Source: Deinococcus sp. YIM 134068 (lineage in GTDB: Bacteria > Deinococcota > Deinococci > Deinococcales > Deinococcaceae). From it: a stretch of DNA of 25,527 nt. Made by a program: the position numbers and the translations under genes. This document shows, in pieces, positions 8,131 through 15,995 of the stretch. Under the pieces are notes generated by a model. That model was not told where the DNA came from. It saw nothing but the letters and a program-made list of their open reading frames with translations, and ran no database searches. The DNA lies in NCBI RefSeq assembly GCF_036543075.1, contig NZ_JAZHPF010000034.1, positions 1 through 25,527 on the forward strand, in the 5' to 3' direction. Within the stretch, counting starts at the first letter, position 1; each line of letters begins with the position of its first letter.

Positions 8131-9196
8131 TCAGGTCGTCCGCCACGCGCCGCAGCACCGTGCGGGGATGCTCCAGCACGAAGTCCACGCCTTCCGCCCG
8201 CAGTTCCTCCAGGGCCGTGCGGAGCCTCTCGCATTCCGGGTCGTGGAACCCGGCGGTCCAGCCGACATACACCGGGCTGAGGAAGGTGTCACGCCACGCC
8301 CGCACCGTCTCCTTCAGGGCGTCCACATTCACGCGGGGCTGCCCCCCCTCGCCCCCGCCCACGACGTACTGCAAGGGATTGTTGCCACCCTTCGTTACCA
8401 CCAGCAGCACGGCGGCGGGCGTCACGTCGGTGTAGTGCAGCGCCTGCTTCGCGCCGCCGCGCAGTTCGGCCAGGGCGCGAATCAGCGGGGCGAGGCGCTC
8501 GATGCGTTGTTCACGGTTCAGTCGGTAGGCCTTCTGGGCGGTGAGATGCTCCAGGCCCTGCTCATCCGCCTGTTTGCGGCGCACTTCGTCCAGATTCTGG
8601 TTGCCCGACTTGCCCGTGTACGTGAACAGCCCGGCGCGCCCCAGGTCGAGGCTGAGTTGCCCCTTGAACACGGCGCGGTAGAACTGGTGCGAGTGCGGCA
8701 CCGGATCGCCTTCCTGCATGTTCGGCCCGGTGCGGCTCATGGTGCCGAAGTCCTTGACGATGGCGCTGGGCGCGAGGGAAACCAGCGTCCCGACGCGAAA
8801 GGGCGAGGTGCGGGTGATGCTCTGCGACAGCTCGGTGGCGTTGGCGCGGCCCGCGTCATCGGCGCGGCTGTCTTTGGCGCTGGCCTTCTTGCCCTCCGCC
8901 CGCATGTACCCGAACAGGTCATCGTCCCAGTACTTGATGGGGTTCGCGTCGGTGTAGGCGACTTTCGCCTCGCGGAAGACCGGCGCAGTGTGCGCCAGCC
9001 AGTCGGGGTTTTGAGCGAGGGTGTCGCGCAGCCAGTAGCGGAAGGCCTGCGCCGACACGTAGGGGTAGCTGTCGCGCCCCACACGAATCAGCTTTACACC
9101 CACTTCGTTGTCGTACTGAGCGTCCTGCGCGTCACGGGCATTGTTCAGGGCAGAAGCGGGCGCGTCAATCAAGAGGAAACCACTCAGGAAGGCCAT
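8099..9196 (-). CDS. cas7: type I-B Cascade backbone Cas7 (Cst2/DevR family)
   Basis: This 365-aa RAMP protein polymerises along the crRNA spacer to form the Cascade backbone. The N-terminus has the Cst2/DevR hallmark: FLSGFLLIDAPASALNN followed by YPYVSAQAFRYWLRDTL. A basic, low-complexity stretch rich in K, S, A and D around residues 90-125 probably corresponds to a flexible loop. Its ATG shares one base with the cas8b1 stop (TAATG), so the two are translationally coupled, which suits subunits of one complex. Together with the Cas5t- and Cst1-like neighbours, this fixes the I-B assignment better than repeat type alone. Confidence 0.95.
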   Translation of the reverse strand: MAFLSGFLLIDAPASALNNARDAQDAQYDNEVGVKLIRVGRDSYPYVSAQAFRYWLRDTLAQNPDWLAHTAPVFREAKVAYTDANPIKYWDDDLFGYMRAEGKKASAKDSRADDAGRANATELSQSITRTSPFRVGTLVSLAPSAIVKDFGTMSRTGPNMQEGDPVPHSHQFYRAVFKGQLSLDLGRAGLFTYTGKSGNQNLDEVRRKQADEQGLEHLTAQKAYRLNREQRIERLAPLIRALAELRGGAKQALHYTDVTPAAVLLVVTKGGNNPLQYVVGGGEGGQPRVNVDALKETVRAWRDTFLSPVYVGWTAGFHDPECERLRTALEELRAEGVDFVLEHPRTVLRRVADDLSGDAGVGWLD

Positions 9197-10692
9197 TATT
9201 TCTCTCCCTCTTCGTTGGGAAGTTCGGTGTTCTGAAGTTCGGGGTCGTCCCTGTTCTCCTCGAAGAACCGGGCGTCGTGGAGGTATTGAATCACCCGCAT
9301 CTTCAGCAGGTCGCGGGCCAGCGTGAAGTCGGCGCGGGTCACTTCTTCGGCCTCGGTAAAAATTCGCAGGTACTCGTCTTTGGTGGTGATGAGGTCACGG
9401 TCCTCCGTACCGGATTTGGCGTCTCCCTTTGACTTCTCCAGCATGGCCTTCAGCAGAACGTGCCGCAGCGGGCCAGCGCCGCGTGCCTCGTACAACTCGC
9501 GGAACAACCGCTTGTCGTTTTCCGCCACAATCCACCTGCCGAGGCGCTGCCCCAGGGCCTCAACCGCCTCCACACGGGCTTTTTCCATGCCGACAACCTC
9601 CATCAGAAACAGTTCGGTGATGCCCCACAGTCCCGCCAGCGGGATAACTGGGGGCGCGTTCTTCTCGGTCTTCTTGCTGGACTTGCCCTTCCTGGCCTCG
9701 GCTTTCGCTTCTCGCAGCGCCTGGGTGAACGGCGGCATGAGGTAGCGGCGCAGGAAGAAAGGGGCCTCGTCCGGTAGCGAGAACAGGGCTTCGTCCAGTT
9801 CATTGCGAAAGCCAAAGGCGCTGTCCTTCGTCTTGTCGGCCTCATAACGCCTGGAGTCGAACAGTGGCTTCCACGCTCCTGGGAAGTTCTGGCTCGCCAG
9901 CTCCATGAAGCGCAGGGCGGGCTGTTCCAGCGTGTAGATGGCCGCGTCCGGTCCCTGCCCGCTGTTGGTGAGGTGATAGAGGGTCGCGCCGCCCGCAAAA
10001 GGCAACCGGGCCGGACCCCTGCCGCTGGGCTGCTTCTCAATCACCTTGCGAATGGCTTCCATCAGGCGGGTGCGGGCCGCAGCCCAGATGGGCTTCTTCT
10101 CATCTCCAGGTCGAGAGAGGGAAATGCGCTTGAGCCAGGGTTCCTGCCACTCCGCCACCACATCCAGTAGCAACTGCTTGTCGTCCGCGTCCAGTACCAA
10201 CGCCCGTCCGCTCACCAGCGGCGCGGCCAGCGAAAGCCCTTGCAGCGCGGTGATGGCCTGCCCGCTCAGAGGAAGTCCCGGCTGACCGTCGGGGTAGAAG
10301 TTCATCGGGCCGCGCCCCATCAGCATGGGCATCAGGTCACGGGCGACGCGCTGCTGAGCAGGGAGTTCGGGGAAGATGGCGCAGGGAACGCCCAGCAGGC
10401 CGGGGCGCTGATAGCTGCCCAGAATCTCGCGCAGGACTTCCCGCCTTTTTGCAGGCGTAAAAGAGTAGTTGATGAAGTTGCTGGTGAACACCACCGAAAT
10501 CCAACTCGTCACTTCCGGCGAGAAGTAAGCGTCCTCCGCCCAACGCTGAAACGTTTGCAGGTGTTCGGCGGTCAGGTCTTCCGGCCTGCGAACCTGCGAA
10601 AACACGCACAGGCCCGCCAGCGCCGCGTCCATCAGCGGGTAGTCCGTCCAGCGCAGGCCGAGGGCAGAGGGGGGTGAGAGGGTCGTGGGCAT
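9196..10692 (-). CDS. cas8b1: type I-B large subunit Cas8b1 (Cst1-like)
   Basis: This 498-aa protein is the probable large Cascade subunit, which recognises the PAM and recruits Cas3. Large subunits diverge strongly, so the call rests on position before the cas7-cas5-cas3 genes, on length, and on Cst1-like segments such as NFINYSFTPAKRREVL and GRGPMNFYPDGQPGLPLSG. No clear four-cysteine zinc finger is present, although several Cas8 relatives have one. The ATG at 10692 has a strong Shine-Dalgarno sequence (GGAGGT, 5-nt spacing). It is separated from the upstream 103-aa gene by 98 bp containing a GC-rich hairpin. A lysine-rich stretch near residues 330-345 (KGKSSKKTEKN) may be a surface loop. 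Confidence 0.88.
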   Translation of the reverse strand: MPTTLSPPSALGLRWTDYPLMDAALAGLCVFSQVRRPEDLTAEHLQTFQRWAEDAYFSPEVTSWISVVFTSNFINYSFTPAKRREVLREILGSYQRPGLLGVPCAIFPELPAQQRVARDLMPMLMGRGPMNFYPDGQPGLPLSGQAITALQGLSLAAPLVSGRALVLDADDKQLLLDVVAEWQEPWLKRISLSRPGDEKKPIWAAARTRLMEAIRKVIEKQPSGRGPARLPFAGGATLYHLTNSGQGPDAAIYTLEQPALRFMELASQNFPGAWKPLFDSRRYEADKTKDSAFGFRNELDEALFSLPDEAPFFLRRYLMPPFTQALREAKAEARKGKSSKKTEKNAPPVIPLAGLWGITELFLMEVVGMEKARVEAVEALGQRLGRWIVAENDKRLFRELYEARGAGPLRHVLLKAMLEKSKGDAKSGTEDRDLITTKDEYLRIFTEAEEVTRADFTLARDLLKMRVIQYLHDARFFEENRDDPELQNTELPNEEGEK

Positions 10693-10756
10693 GGGGGACC
10701 TCCGCTAAACAGGATGCGGAACGGATCAGGCTTTGAATGACGGCTCAACAAAGGAA

Positions 10757-10783
10757 GGGCAGGCGGGTCATCCCCGTCTGCCC
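10757..10783 (-). terminator. hairpin between the 103-aa gene and cas8b1, possible attenuator
   Basis: On the minus strand, GGGCAGACGGG pairs with CCCGCCTGCCC around a GATGA loop, giving an 11-bp stem with one mismatch, followed by TTCCTTTGTT. It lies 7 bp after the stop of the 103-aa gene. A partial terminator here would lower Cascade expression relative to the first gene. The downstream U-tract is weak, so it could instead be an mRNA-stabilising stem. Confidence 0.5.
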
Positions 10784-10790
10784 TCTTCCC

Positions 10791-11102
10791 TTACGCCTGC
10801 ATCCGCCGATAGCTTGGCGTGACTTCTGGCACGTTCAGCCATTGGCATTCGGTTACTCTCGCCAACTCGATGCCTGGGCTGGAGCTGACACGTTCAACAC
10901 GGACAACACAGGAGCGGCCCCTGAGCTGCCCGGCATCATTTACACCAAGCGTAGCCAGCCCATTCAGCAACGCGGCATTCGGGAGATTCTGAAACGCCGT
11001 TCGCCCATCTGACGATTCAAAACCGAGTCGGGTATGCGTCGGCCCACGCTGAATCTCAATGACTTGAGCAGTATGGGTGCCTATTGGCAAGAGCTGAGGC
11101 AT
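10791..11102 (-). CDS. uncharacterised 103-aa protein, first gene of the cas operon
   Basis: I do not recognise this protein. The ATG at 11102 (MPQLLPIGTHTAQVIEIQ) has an excellent Shine-Dalgarno sequence, AGAAGGAG, 7 nt upstream. A longer in-frame reading to 11282 is rejected because it would begin upstream of the predicted transcription start. The sequence looks like a small all-beta protein: beta-rich segments THTAQVIEIQ, HTRLGFES and CVVRVERV, with a helix ALLNGLATLGV between. This resembles the layout of small OB-like or DUF669-like proteins; that is an impression, not a family assignment. There are no membrane segments or signal peptide. As the first gene under the promoter apparently targeted by the crRNA-like RNA, it may be a Cascade accessory or a regulator. 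Confidence 0.7.
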   Translation of the reverse strand: MPQLLPIGTHTAQVIEIQRGPTHTRLGFESSDGRTAFQNLPNAALLNGLATLGVNDAGQLRGRSCVVRVERVSSSPGIELARVTECQWLNVPEVTPSYRRMQA

Positions 11103-11249
11103 AGGTTTTCTCCTTCTGAGTGAGAACTTGCCCATCCCCACACTTAGCTGTACACTTTTGGTGCGAAGCAAACGTGCCACAGCATGTTGGGGAGGGAACT
11201 CGCGGTCTTCTGACTGTGGGTTCTTTTCTTTTCTCCACCTCTGGTAGCC

Positions 11250-11279
11250 ATCAGAGCATACCGGGGGCGGAACTGTCAA
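11250..11279 (-). promoter_or_regulatory. putative cas operon promoter
   Basis: On the minus strand a perfect TTGACA (11279-11274) is followed after 18 bp by TCTGAT (11255-11250), preceded by TGC as in an extended -10 element. The predicted start is near 11243, leaving about 140 nt of untranslated leader before the 103-aa gene. The -35 box lies inside the segment complementary to the crRNA-like RNA. Confidence 0.7.
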
Positions 11280-11302
11280 CACACGAGAAAACTTTTTCTC
11301 TG
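11272..11302 (-). promoter_or_regulatory. predicted Cascade target site over the cas promoter
   Basis: The minus strand reads CCC then CAGAGAAAAAG (11302-11292). The same 11 nt open the guide part of the RNA encoded at 11352-11446. Agreement continues beyond the seed: 18 of the first 23 guide positions match, and two of the five mismatches fall at positions 12 and 18, which are flipped out in type I crRNA-DNA duplexes. A bound complex would cover the -35 TTGACA. Confidence 0.7.
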
Positions 11303-11317
11303 GGGCCTCACAACCGC

Positions 11318-11346
11318 TTGCCTTTTGTGGGAGTGCCCTCTAAAGT
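11318..11346 (+). promoter_or_regulatory. putative promoter of the crRNA-like RNA
   Basis: TTGCCT (11318-11323) and TAAAGT (11341-11346) are separated by exactly 17 bp. Each matches the consensus at four of six positions. The predicted start, near 11352, lies just ahead of the degenerate CRISPR repeat. Confidence 0.55.
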
Positions 11347-11351
11347 ATTTG

Positions 11352-11450
11352 GAGACCTCGCAACCCTCCGTCTCTCCTCATCCGGTAGAGGACTGAAAAC
11401 AGAGAAAAAGGTGGCTGGTGGGGGGGAATTGGGGGCTTCGGCCCCCATTT
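11352..11450 (+). ncRNA. CreR-like single-repeat crRNA (candidate cas autorepressor)
   Basis: This is a free-standing, degenerate CRISPR repeat between divergent cas genes. Its 3' half forms TCCTC-ATCCGGTA-GAGGA, the same 5-bp stem and 8-nt loop as the array repeats (TCCCC-GAGCGGTA-GGGGA). One C-G pair is replaced by T-A, a compensatory change. It is followed by ACTGAAAA where the arrays have ACTGAAAC, so Cas6 should be able to cut and leave an 8-nt handle. About 31 nt of guide-like sequence from 11400 precede a UUCG-loop terminator. Type I-B loci elsewhere encode similar RNAs: CreR represses cas genes and CreA represses a toxin RNA. The guide matches the cas promoter, so CreR is favoured. 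There is only one repeat, so the 3' end is probably set by termination. Confidence 0.78.
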
Positions 11451-11457
11451 ATATACT
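11429..11457 (+). promoter_or_regulatory. putative cas6 promoter
   Basis: TTGGGG (11429-11434) and TATACT (11452-11457, five of six consensus positions) are separated by 17 bp. The predicted start is about 38 nt before the cas6 ATG. The element overlaps the terminator of the crRNA-like RNA. A second possibility is leaderless transcription from TAGACT at 11490-11495, 6 bp before the ATG, an arrangement common in Deinococcus. Confidence 0.45.
11431..11446 (+). terminator. UUCG-tetraloop terminator of the crRNA-like RNA
   Basis: GGGGGC and GCCCCC form a perfect 6-bp stem closed by TTCG, extended by one T-A pair and followed by ATTTATAT. This is a compact intrinsic-terminator shape with a modest U-tract. 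Confidence 0.7.
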
Positions 11458-11501
11458 CCTCAACGGCATCCAGAGCCGCCCTCCCCCTCTAGACTCCCCC
11501 C

Positions 11502-12451
11502 ATGCTCCCGCTCGACCTCTCCTTTGCCGTCCTGCGCGTCAGCCTGCGGGCGCTGGAGCCGGTGCGTCTGCCGCCCTTTCCCGGCTCCAAGCTGGAGGGT
11601 GCCTTCGGGCGGGCGCTGTACCGGTTGGCCTGCACGCAACCGCAGAGGGAGACGTGTCAGGGCTGCCCCCTCCAGAGCATCTGCCCCTACGGCCTGAGCT
11701 ACGCGCCCCGGCTGCCGGAGGGCCTTCAGGTATCGTCGCTGGGAACCCCGCCACGCCCCATCATCTTCCGAGTGGCGTACGGAGAGGAGCAGCACCTGGG
11801 GGCGGGGGAGGCGCTCACCTTCGGGCTGGTGGTCGTGGGGCAGGCGGTCACGCAACTGCCGTACCTGCTGGCGGCGCTGCGCGAGGTGGGCCGGGAGGGG
11901 CTGGGGCACACGCGGGGGCGGCTGGAGCTGGAAGAGGTGCGGAGTGTGCGGCCCCACACGGGCGAGGAGGTCACGTTGCTGCGGGGCGCGGACCTCGGCG
12001 TGAACCTCTCCCCCCTCCTGTTGCGTGCGGGGGAATTGCCACTTGTGCCGGACGGGCGGCTGCGGCTCCACCTGCGTTCCCCACTGCACATCAAGACGGG
12101 CGGGCAGATGGCCGAGCAACTCCATTTCCCCGTCCTGCTGCGGGCGTTGCAACGGCGGGTGGGCAACCTGGAGCAGCTCTACGGCGGCGCGGCCAGCCTG
12201 GGGGCCGATTTCACGCGGCTGCCCCTGCTGGCCCGCGAGGTGGAGACCGTCCGGCAGGATGTACGCCTCGTCTCTCAACTCCGCAAGGGGAGTCGCCCGC
12301 ACCAGAAGACGAACATGGAAGGGCTGGTGGGCACGGTGGAGTACAGCGGCGACTTCACGCCGTTCGCTGCCCTGCTGCGTTCTGGTGAACAGCTCGGGGT
12401 GGGCAAATGGGCGCACTTCGGCGCGGGCCTGTACAGCCTGGAGGCCGCCGG

Positions 12452-12455
<4 letters not shown>
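11502..12455 (+). CDS. cas6: pre-crRNA endoribonuclease Cas6
   Basis: This 317-aa RAMP-fold endoribonuclease cuts the repeat at the base of its stem, leaving ACUGAAAC handles on crRNAs from both arrays. It resembles the larger Cas6 type with an N-terminal cysteine cluster: Cys44, Cys52, Cys55 and Cys61 in CxxxxxxxCxxCxxxxxC spacing, probably a zinc site. The C-terminal half has the glycine-rich RAMP loop GVGKWAHFGAGLYSL. It is encoded apart from, and divergently to, the Cascade operon. There is no Shine-Dalgarno sequence before the ATG at 11502, which suits a leaderless or weakly translated mRNA. Its stop overlaps the ATG of the WYL regulator (ATGA), so the two are coupled. Confidence 0.93.
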
Positions 12456-13426
<971 letters not shown>

Positions 13427-13457
13427 CCGCAAGAGGAGGAGCTACCGCCGAAGCCGG

Positions 13458-13566
13458 GCGATTTGCGAGACGTGCTGGTGGGTGTTTTTGGGAGAGGACA
13501 CCCTTGAACGCCCAGGTCATCTGCCCTTCTCACACCAGGCGGCGTCCTGCACGCTCCGCAAATCGC
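13458..13566. repeat. paired inverted boxes in leader 2
   Basis: GCGATTTGCGAGACGTGC (13458-13475) and GCACGCTCCGCAAATCGC (13549-13566) are inverted copies matching at 15 of 18 positions. Box centres are about 90 bp apart and the proximal box ends about 125 bp from the array, nearly the same geometry as in leader 1. Confidence 0.78.
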
Positions 13567-13590
13567 TGGGGTGAATGCTCTCTCCGGCTT

Positions 13591-13616
13591 TTGCGGACGC
13601 TGGCGGCGGATACAAT
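13591..13616 (+). promoter_or_regulatory. putative pre-crRNA promoter, array 2
   Basis: TTGCGG (13591-13596) and TACAAT (13611-13616) are 14 bp apart. TACAAT matches five of six -10 positions and ends 72 bp before the first repeat. The equivalent pair in leader 1 sits at 73 bp. The spacing is short for a standard promoter, so the upstream hexamer is the less certain part. Confidence 0.55.
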
Positions 13617-13688
13617 GAACCCCGTCCTCCACGGCGGGGCGAGATGCATGACAACCTCTGACCTTTTGAGAAGGACGTAAAATAAGCG

Positions 13689-15716
13689 GTTCCAACGACT
13701 TCCCCGAGCGGTAGGGGACTGAAACCAGCATCGTGTAAGGCGCACCGAACACTAAGCGGTCAAGTTCCAACGACTTCCCCGAGCGGTAGGGGACTGAAAC
13801 ACCACATGCCGACGGCGACGGGGGAGAGCGCACACGTTCCAACGACTTCCCCGAGCGGTAGGGGACTGAAACCTCAAGGTGGAGGTGGGGATTCGTGCTG
13901 TTGCCGGTAGTTCCAACGACTTCCCCGAGCGGTAGGGGACTGAAACACACGTCGTCCGGGCACTTCCCTTCCTTCACCCACGCGTTCCAACGACTTCCCC
14001 GAGCGGTAGGGGACTGAAACAACGGCTGTGACCCTGTTCGCGGCCACCGTCACCCCGGTTCCAACGACTTCCCCGAGCGGTAGGGGACTGAAACGTGTAA
14101 GCGCCATAGCCGCTCTTGGCAGCGACGAGGTTCCAACGACTTCCCCGAGCGGTAGGGGACTGAAACCTGGAGGCCCCATGCTGCATCTCGGCAACTGCAT
14201 CGAGGTTCCAACGACTTCCCCGAGCGGTAGGGGACTGAAACGAGCTGAACAGGACGCTTATGAGCGGGCTATCCGGGTTCCAACGACTTCCCCGAGCGGT
14301 AGGGGACTGAAACGTGTTGGGGCGGGTGTTGGCAAGTTGAGTGATTTCGAGTTCCAACGACTTCCCCGAGCGGTAGGGGACTGAAACGCCGCTGTTCGGG
14401 GGGCGGGTGATGGGCGCGTAGGTGTTCCAACGACTTCCCCGAGCGGTAGGGGACTGAAACATAGAAATCAACGACACCCCGGACCTCGATCAGCACGAAG
14501 TTCCAACGACTTCCCCGAGCGGTAGGGGACTGAAACATCACGACGAGCGGCAAGCGGTTCACGGGCACCCATAACCAGTTCCAACGACTTCCCCGAGCGG
14601 TAGGGGACTGAAACAACAGCACCACGGGCCTCATCACGCCCCGTCCTGACAAGTTCCAACGACTTCCCCGAGCGGTAGGGGACTGAAACCCGATTTACTG
14701 GACACCCTGCGCGAAGGCGTCAAGTTCCAACGACTTCCCCGAGCGGTAGGGGACTGAAACACCTGCGAGGGGTCGATGCCCGCCTCGATGGCAGAGGTTC
14801 CAACGACTTCCCCGAGCGGTAGGGGACTGAAACAGCATCCCGGCGAGGGTAATCACCATGATGTTGTAGAAGTTCCAACGACTTCCCCGAGCGGTAGGGG
14901 ACTGAAACCGCAAGCAACCCCGCCCCGACCAAGAAGCGGAAGGCGTTCCAACGACTTCCCCGAGCGGTAGGGGACTGAAACTTGCGGACGTGCCCGGTGC
15001 GGGTGGCCGCGCGGCGCCGGGTGTTCCAACGACTTCCCCGAGCGGTAGGGGACTGAAACACGTCCCTGAGTTCCTGAAAGTCCCTGCCGCCACAGGTTCC
15101 AACGACTTCCCCGAGCGGTAGGGGACTGAAACCCGGTGCCGCCGACCGCCCCGGCGCTGCGGTCCATCGTTCCAACGACTTCCCCGAGCGGTAGGGGACT
15201 GAAACACCCGGCGGGTGTTTCCACGTCACGTCCCACCGAGGTTCCAACGACTTCCCCGAGCGGTAGGGGACTGAAACCAGGTGCGGCCCTCGACGCGGCC
15301 CTGCTGCGCTTGCGGGGTTCCAACGACTTCCCCGAGCGGTAGGGGACTGAAACGTGACGCGGCCACCGAGACCGGCGCGCGCCTGGGGGGTTCCAACGAC
15401 TTCCCCGAGCGGTAGGGGACTGAAACAGTTCGGGGGCGGGAAGTTGATAGAGGGTCTTGGAGTTCCAACGACTTCCCCGAGCGGTAGGGGACTGAAACAC
15501 GTTCAGGGCGGCGTCAGTGGGGTTCGAGGCGGTGTTCCAACGACTTCCCCGAGCGGTAGGGGACTGAAACAGCGTCTCCCCCGCACTGTTCCCTAGCCGC
15601 CAGCCGCGTTCCAACGACTTCCCCGAGCGGTAGGGGACTGAAACGCCCTCGGCAAACTCGCTCCGGAAGAAGAAAGCGTGTTCCAACGACTTCCCCGAGC
15701 GGTAGGGGACTGAAAC
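13689..15716 (+). CRISPR. CRISPR array 2, 28 repeats and 27 spacers, type I-B
   Basis: The 37-bp repeat starts at 13689, 13764, 13836, 13910, 13984, 14058 and so on to 15680, with spacers of 34-41 bp. It begins GTTCCAACGACTTCCCC and ends GGGGACTGAAAC, giving an ACUGAAAC handle after Cas6 cleavage at the stem base. From position 8 onward it is identical to the array 1 repeat. The leader side is the left, next to the WYL regulator. The terminal repeat at 15680-15716 is not degenerate. Confidence 0.98.
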
Positions 15717-15995
15717 CGTTTTGGTGAGAACCGAACTGGAGCGCTCGGTCCTGTTCGATCAATGTGCGTGTTCCGGGAGGCCAACCCCAGGCCGGGGCAG
15801 GGTGGTCCACCCCGGCTCCCCGGTCCTCACTCCTCGTCCTTCCCCGAATTCGACGCGCGGGGCTGCTCGCGGAGCCTTGCCCGTCCGCCCGGAGAGTGGC
15901 CGGGCAAGGCTCCCCCTTCGCGGACGCTGCGGACGGCGTGCCCGACACCCTCCGTCCAGGACGCACGAGAACCGGACCCCGCCAGCTCCCCCCGC
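15717..15995. other. convergent intergenic region after array 2
   Basis: Array 2 runs rightward into this 279-bp region and the nuclease gene runs leftward into it. It has no convincing gene. The main structure is the 13-bp inverted repeat at 15871-15913. Confidence 0.5.
15871..15913. terminator. 13-bp perfect inverted repeat, likely bidirectional terminator
   Basis: GGAGCCTTGCCCG (15871-15883) and CGGGCAAGGCTCC (15901-15913) are exact reverse complements with a 17-nt loop. The position between a rightward array transcript and a leftward gene suits a bidirectional terminator. There is no U-tract on either side, so it could also be a dispersed hairpin. Confidence 0.55.

Larger units (their letters stand above)
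13427..13688 (+). promoter_or_regulatory. leader of CRISPR array 2
   Basis: This 262-bp gene-free stretch lies between the regulator stop and the first repeat. It parallels leader 1 (266 bp) in length and order of elements: a distal GCGATTTGCGAGACGTGC, an inverted copy 90 bp on, a TTGCGG/TACAAT pair, GCATGACA about 43 bp before the array and AAGGACGTAAAATAAGCG at the repeat junction. A short open frame starting at 13423 crosses it but has no coding character. Confidence 0.85.

Noticed and set aside
11103..11282. N-terminal extension of the 103-aa protein to a start at 11282
   Set aside because: That start would lie upstream of the predicted transcription start and over the promoter, while the ATG at 11102 has a strong ribosome-binding site.
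11103..11450. A CreTA toxin-antitoxin RNA pair instead of a cas autorepressor
   Set aside because: The guide matches the promoter of the cas operon itself, and I saw no separate toxin-like mini-gene with its own targeted promoter. It is not fully excluded, since the 140-nt untranslated leader could hide a short RNA.
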